A stretch of DNA of 21,759 nucleotides from UBA7672 sp035548775 (GTDB taxonomy: Bacteria; Pseudomonadota; Alphaproteobacteria; Caulobacterales; Hyphomonadaceae). Both the position numbers and the translations under genes were made by a program. A model generated the notes under the pieces. It saw only the letters and a program-made list of their open reading frames with translations, did not search any database and was not told the DNA's origin. The stretch is taken from assembly GCA_035548775.1 (NCBI GenBank), contig DASZSI010000181.1, positions 1 to 21,759 of the forward strand. The letters are read 5' to 3'. Below are positions 7,916 through 15,589 of the stretch, piece by piece. Each line of letters opens with the position of its first letter. Positions within the stretch are counted from its first letter, which is position 1.

Positions 7916-8374
7916 ATGCCACAGACCGAGACCGACTCCTCCCTCGAAGACTTCCGCTTTTTCGAGCCCCTGCGCGTGCGCTGGGCCGACGTCGACATGC
8001 AGGGGATCGTCTTCAATCCGAATTATCTGGTCTACGCCGACAATGCGATGACGGAGTACATGAGGGCGGTGGGATTTCCTTATCCGCAAGCTCTGCTGCC
8101 GTTTGGCGCCGACATATTCGCGGTGGGATCGCAGATCGACTTCAAGGCGTCGGCGAGATTCGACGACGACCTGCGCGCCGGCGCGCGGATCGAGAAGTTC
8201 GGCCGCACCAGTTTCAGGTTCCGGATCGCCGTGTTTCGCGGGCAGGAGCTCATGTCCGATATCCGCACCACTTATGTGTGTGCAACGCCGGGCGAAACCC
8301 GTTCGACGCTGCCCGTGCCGGCAAGGTTCATCGACATTGTCGAACAGTTCGAGAAGCTGAAGCCAGAACGCTAG
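7916..8374 (+). CDS. Hotdog-fold acyl-CoA thioesterase (YbgC/4-hydroxybenzoyl-CoA thioesterase family)
   Basis: This 152-residue protein contains the family signature LRVRWADVDMQGIVFNPNYLVYADNA near residues 20-45. It includes the catalytic Asp of the D-x-x-G-[IV]-V-[FY] motif, and a core (IDFKASARFDDDLRAGARIEKFGRTSFRFRIAVFRG) that fits the single hotdog domain. Family members hydrolyse short-chain or aromatic acyl-CoA thioesters as tetramers in the cytoplasm. The length is slightly above the usual 130-140 because of extra residues at the N-terminus. The specific substrate is not known. No strong Shine-Dalgarno precedes the ATG at 7916. Its stop codon overlaps that of the convergent citrate-synthase gene in a shared CTAG. 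Confidence 0.87.
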   Translation: MPQTETDSSLEDFRFFEPLRVRWADVDMQGIVFNPNYLVYADNAMTEYMRAVGFPYPQALLPFGADIFAVGSQIDFKASARFDDDLRAGARIEKFGRTSFRFRIAVFRGQELMSDIRTTYVCATPGETRSTLPVPARFIDIVEQFEKLKPER

Positions 8375-9501
8375 GCGCCTGTGTACCGCGCGCGCGGGCG
8401 GATGATGCGGTTGGCTTCGCGCTGCTCCATCGCATGGGCGAGCCAGCCGGTCATGCGGGCAAGTGCAAACAGCGAGAAGGTTGCATCATCCGGAAGACCG
8501 AGTTCGCGCGTCATCGCCGCCAGCGCCGCGTCGCAATTGGGCAATTCTCCCGTCTCATGTTCCAGCGCCCGCAGCGCCTTGGCGATCGCCGGCCTCGGCT
8601 TCAATGCGGTGAGCAGGTTTCGGGCGCGCACATCGCCTTCGGGATAGAGCGGATGCGACCAGCCGGCGATCACATCGCCACGTCCGATCATCGCGCGCAC
8701 TTCTGCCGCAACATCCTTCGCGGCGGCGAGGCGATCGAGTTGGGCAAGCGCACGCGAGGCGGCCTCGCCATGCAGCGGCCCGGCAAGCGTCGACAACCCG
8801 GCCAGGGCGCATGCGGCAAGCGGGGCGCCGGTCGAGGCCGCGATCCGGACAGCGAAGGTCGAAGGGTTGAGCTCGTGATCGCTCATCAGGACGAGTGCGC
8901 GGCGGATAAGATCGGCCCGGTTGACCTTGACGCCCCAGGCCCCAGCGAGGCGCAGGTGCAACTTTCCCTCACCCGGCGCGCCGATCAGCGCGTCGGCAAA
9001 ACCGGAGAGGATCGCCCACGCATCCTTCTGCAACACCGACGGACTGCGGCCGAGACTGGGCGGGTCGCCCGCCGCACGCTGCGCCAGGAACGCGAACGCG
9101 CGAGCCTTGGGGTTCGAGCCAGAAGTCCTGGCGCGGGTGGATATCGCGGGCGCCTCCGACGCCTGCCACAGCAGGCGCGCCACATCCTCAAGCGTGGACT
9201 TTGCGGCAAGATCTTCGACCGACCTGCCGCGATAGATCAGGTCGCCATCGCGGACTGTGGAAATCGCGCTTTCGAGCACCGGTTCGCCCCAGGCGATCGC
9301 GCCCGACGCGACCTCGGACCGGCGCCGGGCGCCGCGCCGGCGGCCGCGGAGTTTCTTCACGTCGCCCGCCGCGTAGAGGCTGCGGCGCGGGTCCTCTTCG
9401 TCCGCCTTGGCGCGAATGAGGCCGCGACTGACATAGGCGTAAAGTGTCTGGCGGCGGACGTTGAGTTCGGAAAGCGCATCATCGATCCCGATCCAGTCCA
9501 T
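8371..9501 (-). CDS. Citrate synthase-family protein with N-terminal helix-turn-helix
   Basis: The 376-residue protein begins with a DNA-binding-type segment (residues 1-50: GIDDALSELNVRRQTLYAYVSRGLI, then SLYAAGDVKKL). This looks like a MerR/excisionase-like winged helix-turn-helix. A basic linker, RGRRRGARRR, follows at 52-61. Residues 70-376 form a citrate synthase fold with SDHELNPSTFAVRIAAST, GPLHG (His244), GWSHPLYPEGD (His283) and PNCDAALAA (Asp324), so the catalytic triad is preserved. The usual HRVYKTRDPR loop is changed to HPLYPEGDVR. Synonymous possibilities are an active 2-methylcitrate or citrate synthase that autoregulates, or an enzyme-derived sensor. AAGGAGG (9507-9513) is 5 nt from the ATG at 9501, which decides this start over an upstream in-frame one at 9576. 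Confidence 0.88.
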   Translation of the reverse strand: MDWIGIDDALSELNVRRQTLYAYVSRGLIRAKADEEDPRRSLYAAGDVKKLRGRRRGARRRSEVASGAIAWGEPVLESAISTVRDGDLIYRGRSVEDLAAKSTLEDVARLLWQASEAPAISTRARTSGSNPKARAFAFLAQRAAGDPPSLGRSPSVLQKDAWAILSGFADALIGAPGEGKLHLRLAGAWGVKVNRADLIRRALVLMSDHELNPSTFAVRIAASTGAPLAACALAGLSTLAGPLHGEAASRALAQLDRLAAAKDVAAEVRAMIGRGDVIAGWSHPLYPEGDVRARNLLTALKPRPAIAKALRALEHETGELPNCDAALAAMTRELGLPDDATFSLFALARMTGWLAHAMEQREANRIIRPRARYTGA

Positions 9502-9506
9502 CGCCG

Positions 9507-9513
9507 CCTCCTT
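9507..9513 (-). promoter_or_regulatory. Strong ribosome binding site of the HTH-citrate synthase gene
   Basis: AAGGAGG on the minus strand has a 5-nt spacer to the ATG at 9501. It is the best Shine-Dalgarno in the window and rules out the 25-residue-longer start at 9576. Confidence 0.8.
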
Positions 9514-9515
9514 AT

Positions 9516-9534
9516 ATTGATTAAATTGATCAAT
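9516..9534. promoter_or_regulatory. AT-rich palindromic candidate operator between divergent citrate synthase genes
   Basis: The 19-bp segment contains ATTGAT (9516-9521), a 3-bp spacer and the perfect 10-bp palindrome ATTGATCAAT (9525-9534). The outer arms ATTGAT/ATCAAT also form an inverted repeat with a 7-bp centre. It sits just upstream of the Shine-Dalgarno of the HTH-citrate synthase gene, within the 89-bp region between the two starts (9502-9590). TTGAC at 9536-9540 could serve as a -35 element for the plus-strand gene. The role is inferred from position and symmetry. Confidence 0.5.
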
Positions 9535-9590
9535 CTTGACGAATAGCACCATCCCCCGCCATCTCGATTGCGTCAACGATGGAGTTCTCG

Positions 9591-10658
9591 ATGGACGCGG
9601 GCCTGGAAAAAGTCGTGGCGGCCGAAACCGTCCTGTCCGACGTGGACGGCGCCAATGGCCGCTTGATCATTCGCGGGAAAGAGGTCGAGGAACTGGCGCG
9701 CGATTTCGATTTCGAGGCGACAGCCAGGCATCTCTGGCAAGGCTTCTTTGACGCTTCCCCCACGCGGGCAGCGCTTGGCAAGGCGCGCGTAGCGGCATTC
9801 GAGCGTCTGAAGCCGGATTTCGAACGGCTGGAAAAGCTGCCTGAGGTGGAGGCCCTGCGCGCCGCGCTGGCGCTGGCGCCAGATGGGCACGACCTAGCAA
9901 ACGCGATCGAGCTTGTCGCAACCACCGCCGTCGCAAGTGGAGCTATAGCGCGGATCAAAGGCGGCCGTGCGCCGCTCGCCCCTGATCCCTCCGCCCAGCA
10001 CAGCGCCGACCTGTTGCGTATGATCCGCGGCGATGCGCTGGCGCCGGCCGAAGCCCGCGCACTCGATGCTTATCTCGTCACGGTGTCGGACCACGGCCTC
10101 AACGCCTCGACCTTCGTAGCGCGATGCGTCGCCTCGACCCGCGCCGGGTTAGGTTCAGCTGTCATTGCGGCGCTGTCCGCCCTGAAGGGGCCGCTGCATG
10201 GCGGGGCGCCGGGGCCAGTTCTCGACATGCTCGATGGCATCGGTTCGGCCGATCGCGCGGAAGGCTGGATCCGCGATGCTCTCGATCGCGGTGAACGGCT
10301 TATGGGATTTGGCCATCGCGTCTATCGCACACGCGATCCGCGCGCAGATGTGTTGAAAAAGATGGTGCAGACCCTGCCGGCGAGCTCCGGCCGCCTGGTG
10401 CTGGCGCAGGCGCTGGAAGGCCGCATCCTCCAGAAGCTCGCGGCGGAAAAACCGGATCGCAAGCTCGACACCAATGTGGAGTATTATACCGCCATCCTGC
10501 TCGAGGCGCTCGGCATACCGCGCGGGCTGTTTACCTGCCTGTTCGCGTGCGGACGTATCACCGGCTGGATCGGGCATGCACGCGAACAATTGGCGACCAA
10601 CCGCCTGGTGCGCCCAGCGTCGGTCTATGTCGGCCCGCGCGTACCGGTTGCGGTGTAG
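9591..10658 (+). CDS. Citrate synthase / 2-methylcitrate synthase family enzyme
   Basis: This 355-residue enzyme would condense an acyl-CoA with oxaloacetate. Landmarks are the N-terminal VVAAETVLSDVDGANGRLIIRG, SDHGLNASTFVARCVAST, GPLHGG (His203), GFGHRVYRTRDPRA (His242, arginines 248 and 251) and RITGWIGHAREQ. The third catalytic residue, normally Asp in NVDFY, is Glu297 in TNVEYYT; this substitution occurs in some family members. Whether the product is citrate or methylcitrate cannot be read, and the main housekeeping gltA could be elsewhere. GGAG (9581-9584) is 6 nt before the ATG at 9591, so I prefer it to the in-frame ATG at 9579, which lacks a ribosome binding site. It is divergent from the HTH-fused paralogue. 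Confidence 0.9.
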   Translation: MDAGLEKVVAAETVLSDVDGANGRLIIRGKEVEELARDFDFEATARHLWQGFFDASPTRAALGKARVAAFERLKPDFERLEKLPEVEALRAALALAPDGHDLANAIELVATTAVASGAIARIKGGRAPLAPDPSAQHSADLLRMIRGDALAPAEARALDAYLVTVSDHGLNASTFVARCVASTRAGLGSAVIAALSALKGPLHGGAPGPVLDMLDGIGSADRAEGWIRDALDRGERLMGFGHRVYRTRDPRADVLKKMVQTLPASSGRLVLAQALEGRILQKLAAEKPDRKLDTNVEYYTAILLEALGIPRGLFTCLFACGRITGWIGHAREQLATNRLVRPASVYVGPRVPVAV

Positions 10659-10665
10659 GGGGCGG

Positions 10666-11667
10666 TCAGGCGCCAGAGACGTAGCCGCGATACCACTCCA
10701 CGAAACGCGGAATGCCCTCTTCCAGCGTCGTCCGTGGAGCAAAGCCATAGTCGCGCGCGATCGCGTCGATGTCCGCCGACGTGGCGTAGACATCGCCGGC
10801 CTGCATGGGCTCGAATATCTTTTCGGCCTTGCGGCCGGCCGCCTGCTCGACGATCTCGATGAAGCGCATCAGCGGCTGGGGCCGGTTGTTGCCGATATTG
10901 TAGATGCGATGGGCCTGCTTCGCGCCGCCCGCCGGTTCGTTGAGCGCGACCGAGACGACGCCCGCGACGATATCATCTATGTAGGTGAAATCGCGCATCA
11001 GGTCGCCATTGTTGAAGACCCGGATCGGCTTGCCCTCGAGGATGTTCTTGGTGAACGACCAGTAGGCCATGTCGGGCCGCCCCCATGGCCCGTAGACCGT
11101 GAAGAAGCGAAGGCCGATCTGCTCCATCCCATAGAGCCGGGAATAGGCTTCGCTCATCAGCTCGTCGGACCGCTTGGTTGCGGCGTAAAGCGAAACGGGA
11201 CTGTCGACACGGTCGCTCTCGGAGAACGGCGCCTTCTGGTTCGCGCCATAGACGGAACTTGAAGAGGCATAGACCAGCCGGGGCTTGCGCGCAGAATGGC
11301 GCACGAGTTCGAGGATCGAAAGATGACCGATCAGGTTGGATGATGCGTAGGCAAAAGGATTTTCGAGCGAATAACGGACCCCGGCTTGCGCGGCGAGATG
11401 GATCACCACATCCGCGTCCGCGACGCCCGGCAGCGCGCGCAGCGTGTCGTGGTCGGCGATATCGGCATGATGAAAGCTGAAGCCGTTGCGCGGCAGCAGG
11501 CGGGCAAGCCGCGCCTTCTTGAGCGCCAGCGGATAATAGTCGTTGAGATTGTCGACGCCGGTGACCAGATGGCCTTTGTCGAGCAGGGTTCCGGCGACGT
11601 ACGCGCCGATGAACCCGGCGGCGCCGGTCAGCAGAATATGGCGCTGGTCGCGTGGGGACTCTACCAT
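10666..11667 (-). CDS. NAD-dependent epimerase, UDP-glucuronate 4-epimerase-like
   Basis: This 333-residue extended short-chain dehydrogenase has a Rossmann glycine motif GAAGFIG at 15-21, an NAD-binding acidic residue in GVDNLNDYY, Ser residues at 135-138, and the catalytic YAATK with Tyr161 and Lys165. The blocks NLIGHLSILEL, RFFTVYGPWGRPDMAYWSFTKNILEGKPI and MRDFTYIDDIV are typical of enzymes converting UDP-glucuronate to UDP-galacturonate for capsule or exopolysaccharide. The ATG at 11667 gives the family's normal length and places the Rossmann motif at the N-terminus, although no clear ribosome binding site precedes it. The frame stays open to a TTG at 11781, but the extra 38 residues have no family counterpart. 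It is on the same strand as asnB, 188 bp downstream of it. Confidence 0.88.
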   Translation of the reverse strand: MVESPRDQRHILLTGAAGFIGAYVAGTLLDKGHLVTGVDNLNDYYPLALKKARLARLLPRNGFSFHHADIADHDTLRALPGVADADVVIHLAAQAGVRYSLENPFAYASSNLIGHLSILELVRHSARKPRLVYASSSSVYGANQKAPFSESDRVDSPVSLYAATKRSDELMSEAYSRLYGMEQIGLRFFTVYGPWGRPDMAYWSFTKNILEGKPIRVFNNGDLMRDFTYIDDIVAGVVSVALNEPAGGAKQAHRIYNIGNNRPQPLMRFIEIVEQAAGRKAEKIFEPMQAGDVYATSADIDAIARDYGFAPRTTLEEGIPRFVEWYRGYVSGA

Positions 11668-11855
11668 GTCCAGGCGGTCATCCGGTTGATATCGATCACT
11701 TGGCGCCCCGGTGTCTGGAGCAAAGACGCGCACGTGGTCAAGCTCGTTGAGCGCCGCCGCCGTCTGGGCTCGCCAAAGCAAGCATAATCAGGTCTTTTGA
11801 AGCGCAACTGTGAGTCCAATGAGGCCTATTCGTCCTGCTGGCGGCGCCTTGCGCC

Positions 11856-13760
11856 TCAGGCAAAGCCCGGTTTGCGGCCCGGCCCGTCGATCCACATCAC
11901 GAACCACAACTCCAACATGAGCAACGCCCAGAGCCTCAGATGGTGGAGGCGGCGGCCGGACTGGTGTTCGTCCAGCATCCGCAAAACATAATCCGGCCGG
12001 AACAAGTTCCGCCCCTGCGCCGCAGGCGAGGTCAGCACCTCGCGCGCAAAGCTGGCGAAATTTCCCCGCAGCCAGACCTCCAGCGGCGCGCCAAAACCCA
12101 TCTTCGGACGCTTGATGACCTCGTCGGGAACGAGTCCTGTGACCGCGTCCTTCAGCAACGACTTGAGTTGGCCGTTTGCGGCCCTAGCCGCGGCCGGCGT
12201 GCGCGCCGCCCATTCCATCATCTCGACGTCGAGGAAGGGCGCGCGCGCCTCCAGCCCGAACGCCATGCTGGCCACGTCGACCTTCACCAGGATGTCGTCC
12301 GGCAAATAGGAATGCAGGTCGGCCCAGGACGCGCCCTCCATCAGGGTCGGCGCGGCGTCGAGATAGGGCGCGAGAAGATCGAGCGTATCGTCCTTCAGCC
12401 AGGGTCGCAGACGATCAGCGTAAGCCTCATGCTTATCGGCCTCGGAGAAGTACATGATCGTCGGCTCGTAGCGCCGCCCACGCGAGGACGAGCACAACTG
12501 CAGCAACCGTTTCGCCGTGCGGAAGTACTTCATCTGCGCCAGAGGCGGCCGGATGGAGGAGGCGCCGACGCCCATCAGCGCCCGCGCCGGCTTGGGCAGG
12601 TTGTCGACCCAGCCGAACCGGGCGCAGGTCGCATAGCGTTCGTAACCGAGGAACAGCTCATCGCCGCCATCGCCGCTGAGCGCGACGGTCACGTGTTTCC
12701 GTGTGAGGCGGGAGAGGAAATAGGTCGGGATCGCCGATGGATCGGCGAAGGGCTGGCCATAGTGCCAGACAAGATTCGGGATGACGCTGGTGGCGTCCTC
12801 CTCGATCACTTCTTCATGATGATCGGTCGAGTACCGCTCGGCGACCATGCGGGCATAGCGCCGCTCGTCATAGGCCGCCTCGGCAAAGCCGATCGAGAAG
12901 GTCTTGATGCGCCCACCCGCCTCGCGCGCCATCAGCGCGGTGACCGCGGAGGAATCTACGCCGCCGGAAAGGAACGCGCCCACCGGCACGTCGGATACCA
13001 GCCGGCGCTTCACCGACCGGGCAAGCAGGTCGCGCGCCTGCTCGGCCAGTTCGGCCTCGCTTGTCGTGCGCGATGCGCCGGGTGCCGGAAGGTCCCAATA
13101 GCGCCGGGGCTGCCCGGGCTCGCCCGGCCGGCAGAGCATGAAATGTCCAGGCGGCAGGCTGAACACGCCCTCGAATGCCGTCAGCGGCGAGGGCACATAC
13201 TGCATCGACAGATAGTGATGGATCGCCTCGAGGTTCGGCGCCCTCTGGAAGCCCGGCCACTGCAGGATCGCCTTGATCTCCGAGCCGAAGACCAGATCCT
13301 TGCCGGCGTAGGCATAGTAGAGCGGCTTCTTGCCTATGCGGTCGCGGGCGAGAAGCAATTCCCGGCGCTTGCTGTCCCACAACGCGAAAGCGAACATGCC
13401 GTTGAGTTTCTGGATGGCGTCGACACCCCAGTGGGTGAGCGCGGCCAGCAGAACCTCGGTGTCGGACTGTGTTTGGAAGGACTCGCCCCTGGCTTCCAGC
13501 TCGGCGCGAAGGTCGAGGTAGTTGTAGATCTCGCCGTTGAGAACCATTGACCAGCGGCCGCGCTGCATCGGCTGGTGGCCGAGCGCGCTGACGTCGATCA
13601 CCGACAGGCGGCGGTGGCCCAGGCCACACCCCTGCCCTAGCCAGACGCCCTCGTCGTCAGGCCCGCGATGTGCGACCTGTCCGGCCATCGCGCGCACGAG
13701 CGCGGGATCGGTCTCAAGGACCGCGCCGCTGGCGCGCAGGAAACCGACAAGACCGCACAT
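11856..13760 (-). CDS. asnB: Asparagine synthase (glutamine-hydrolysing)
   Basis: At 634 residues it has both domains of AsnB. The N-terminal class II glutaminase begins MCGLVGF with nucleophile Cys2, then HRGPDDEG, RLSVIDVSALGHQP, NGEIYNY and SDTEVLL. The C-terminal ATP-pyrophosphatase domain carries SGGVDSS at 265-271, LSGDGGDELFLGY and a late KVDVASMAFGLEARAPFLD block. The reaction is ATP-dependent amidation of aspartate. Homologues of this length are very common in exopolysaccharide and lipopolysaccharide clusters, where the acceptor may be a sugar acid rather than free aspartate. The neighbours here (UDP-glucuronate epimerase and two glycosyltransferases) favour that reading. Only a weak AGGG precedes the ATG at 13760. 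The start is fixed by the requirement for Cys immediately after Met. Confidence 0.92.
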   Translation of the reverse strand: MCGLVGFLRASGAVLETDPALVRAMAGQVAHRGPDDEGVWLGQGCGLGHRRLSVIDVSALGHQPMQRGRWSMVLNGEIYNYLDLRAELEARGESFQTQSDTEVLLAALTHWGVDAIQKLNGMFAFALWDSKRRELLLARDRIGKKPLYYAYAGKDLVFGSEIKAILQWPGFQRAPNLEAIHHYLSMQYVPSPLTAFEGVFSLPPGHFMLCRPGEPGQPRRYWDLPAPGASRTTSEAELAEQARDLLARSVKRRLVSDVPVGAFLSGGVDSSAVTALMAREAGGRIKTFSIGFAEAAYDERRYARMVAERYSTDHHEEVIEEDATSVIPNLVWHYGQPFADPSAIPTYFLSRLTRKHVTVALSGDGGDELFLGYERYATCARFGWVDNLPKPARALMGVGASSIRPPLAQMKYFRTAKRLLQLCSSSRGRRYEPTIMYFSEADKHEAYADRLRPWLKDDTLDLLAPYLDAAPTLMEGASWADLHSYLPDDILVKVDVASMAFGLEARAPFLDVEMMEWAARTPAAARAANGQLKSLLKDAVTGLVPDEVIKRPKMGFGAPLEVWLRGNFASFAREVLTSPAAQGRNLFRPDYVLRMLDEHQSGRRLHHLRLWALLMLELWFVMWIDGPGRKPGFA

Positions 13761-14047
13761 GCACCCTGCTTCCGGATGACCCCAAACGCCGCCGGATATT
13801 GTCTTCGTCCGGCGTCCGCGACCGCCTCTTATACTCGGGTTTCCGCCCCGCCCAGAGCGAAACTCAGGCGCGGGGGCCAGAGCTTGGTTGCGCCCTGGTC
13901 TCTATCTGCTAGTGAGGGCCGATCGGCATGAAAAGCCCGGATTTGAAGTCGTTCGCAGGCATGGCGACAATCCCGTCCGAACACCCATCCACGCAGTCCA
14001 CTCGATTGCGAGCTTATTGAGGCCCGGCGGTCGACGCCTTCACGCTT
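13761..14047. other. Divergent intergenic region between asnB and the first glycosyltransferase
   Basis: This 287-bp gap should contain promoters for both polysaccharide gene arms. Reading frames are open across it on both strands, but their composition is arginine/serine-rich and they run antisense into the glycosyltransferase, so I do not call them genes. I found no convincing -35/-10 pair, CtrA box or strong inverted repeat. Confidence 0.35.
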
Positions 14048-15589
14048 ATGTCCACGGATACCCTGCGCTGGCGAATTACGGAGATGGTCAGGCGGGCGCT
14101 TATGCGCACGACCGACAACCATCCGTTGCGGCGCGCCTATCATGTCGTCCGCCGGCTGCCCGGCGTCAGCAATGCTTGGCGAAAGATCGATACCGGCGCG
14201 ATACCCGACGAGGCGGAATTTGTCCGCTATGTCGAACGGAAAGGGCAGTTCGGGCCGTCGGCTGACCATGACCCGGGCGTATTGCCGCCGGTTGTCGATT
14301 TCGACAGCGAGGACTTTTTCCCGAACCTGCTGGCCCGGATCGCGGCCTGTGAGCCGACGCCACAGGCTGGCGACGCGATTGTCCTGATCAACAACGGTCT
14401 TTCAGCGGGCGGCGCCGAGCGGCAGATCGTCAATACACTGACTGGACTCAAGCAGCGCGGGGTCGATGCAACGTTTATCGGAGAAAAACTCTCGGCGGCG
14501 CCGGGGCATGACTTCCACCTCGCTACGCTAAGGCAGGCGGGCGTGAGTGCGCTTGCGCTTGAGCAGCTCTCCCGCCCCGGAAAGCAGTTGTTCAACTTCA
14601 TCAGCCGCCCGGTGGCCGAACAGCTGTTCCGGATTTCCCCGTCCATGTTGCTCGAAATCCTGGACATGACGCGGATGCTGCGCGCCATCCGGCCGCGCGT
14701 CGTGCACCTCTGGCAGGACGAAACCTCGATCAAGCACAGCATTTCAGCGATGTTGGCCGGCGCGCCGCGCATCGTCCTGTCGGGCCGCAACATCAACCCG
14801 ACGCATTTTGGTTATCACCATGCTTTCATGCGGCCTGCCTATCGCGGCCTGCTCAACCAACCCGGCGTTGTCTTCAGCAACAACAGCCATGCGGGTGCGC
14901 GGAGCTATGCGGACTGGCTCGGAACCGACGCATCGCGCATTCGCGTTGTCCACAATGGCATCGACTTCAGCGACTGGCCCAAATTCGACGAGGCGTTGCG
15001 GACCAGCACGCGACAAGCGCTGGGCGTTTCGCCTCTGGAAAAGCTGGTGCTCGGTGTTTTCCGGCTATCGGAGGAAAAGCGGCCGCTGTTGTGGGCGGAC
15101 GTCGCGGCGGCGACACTCAAGACAAATAACGCCGTTCGCTTTGCCATTGCCGGCGATGGGCCGATGCGGCCGGATCTTGTACGCAGGCTCGCCGAGCTGG
15201 GCATAGCCGACAAGGTCCAACTAGTCGGCCAGCGCCAGGATGTCGGCGCACTCTTCATGGCTTCCGACGTGTTCCTGCTTGCCTCGGCGCATGAAGGCGT
15301 GCCGAACGTGCTGATCGAGGCGCAGTATTATGGCCGGCCTGTGTTGACCACGCGCGCGGGCGGCGCGCCTGAGGCGGTCGCCGGCGGCGAGACCGGAAGG
15401 ATTTCCGCCGCCGAGGATGCAGCATCGCTGGCGCGCCAGCTTTCGGATCTCCTCGGCGATCAGGCTTTCGCGGACCGAGCGAGGCAACAAGGCCCGGCAT
15501 TCGTGGCCAAGGCCTTTTCGATCGACCGCATGATCGAGGATACGCTGGCGCTCTATGACGCCGGAACGCCGGGCGCAACGCGTGGCTGA
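14048..15589 (+). CDS. Family 4 glycosyltransferase
   Basis: This 513-residue protein has a GT-B fold of the GT4 type. An N-terminal extension of about 110 residues precedes the Rossmann start INNGLSAGGAERQIVNTLTGLKQRG, and the acceptor half follows. The donor-binding half contains GVFRLSEEKRPLLW, FAIAGDGPMRPDL, VQLVGQRQDVGALF and the EX7E motif with Glu416 and Glu424 (HEGVPNVLIEAQ). Such enzymes transfer a sugar from a nucleotide-sugar with retention of configuration on the cytoplasmic face of the membrane. Donor and acceptor are unknown. No ribosome binding site precedes the ATG at 14048; ATGs at 14084 and 14102 are possible alternatives that would trim a poorly conserved N-terminus. It overlaps the next glycosyltransferase. 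Confidence 0.87.
   Translation: MSTDTLRWRITEMVRRALMRTTDNHPLRRAYHVVRRLPGVSNAWRKIDTGAIPDEAEFVRYVERKGQFGPSADHDPGVLPPVVDFDSEDFFPNLLARIAACEPTPQAGDAIVLINNGLSAGGAERQIVNTLTGLKQRGVDATFIGEKLSAAPGHDFHLATLRQAGVSALALEQLSRPGKQLFNFISRPVAEQLFRISPSMLLEILDMTRMLRAIRPRVVHLWQDETSIKHSISAMLAGAPRIVLSGRNINPTHFGYHHAFMRPAYRGLLNQPGVVFSNNSHAGARSYADWLGTDASRIRVVHNGIDFSDWPKFDEALRTSTRQALGVSPLEKLVLGVFRLSEEKRPLLWADVAAATLKTNNAVRFAIAGDGPMRPDLVRRLAELGIADKVQLVGQRQDVGALFMASDVFLLASAHEGVPNVLIEAQYYGRPVLTTRAGGAPEAVAGGETGRISAAEDAASLARQLSDLLGDQAFADRARQQGPAFVAKAFSIDRMIEDTLALYDAGTPGATRG

Noticed and set aside
8278..9546. A 422-residue plus-strand frame opposite the HTH-citrate synthase
   Set aside because: The true gene is on the minus strand with catalytic residues and a strong ribosome binding site; the opposite frame has no recognisable domain.
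11668..11781. 38-residue N-terminal extension of the epimerase from a TTG at 11781
   Set aside because: The Rossmann motif should sit near the N-terminus; the extension has no counterpart in the family and begins with a rare start codon.
11940..13550. A 536-residue open frame on the plus strand opposite asnB
   Set aside because: It is antisense to a complete, well-conserved AsnB and its translation is Arg/Gly/Ala-rich with no family motif, as expected for the shadow frame of a high-GC gene.
13829..14269. A 146-residue minus-strand frame in the gap upstream of the first glycosyltransferase
   Set aside because: It overlaps the glycosyltransferase N-terminus antisense and lacks recognisable motifs or a convincing start.
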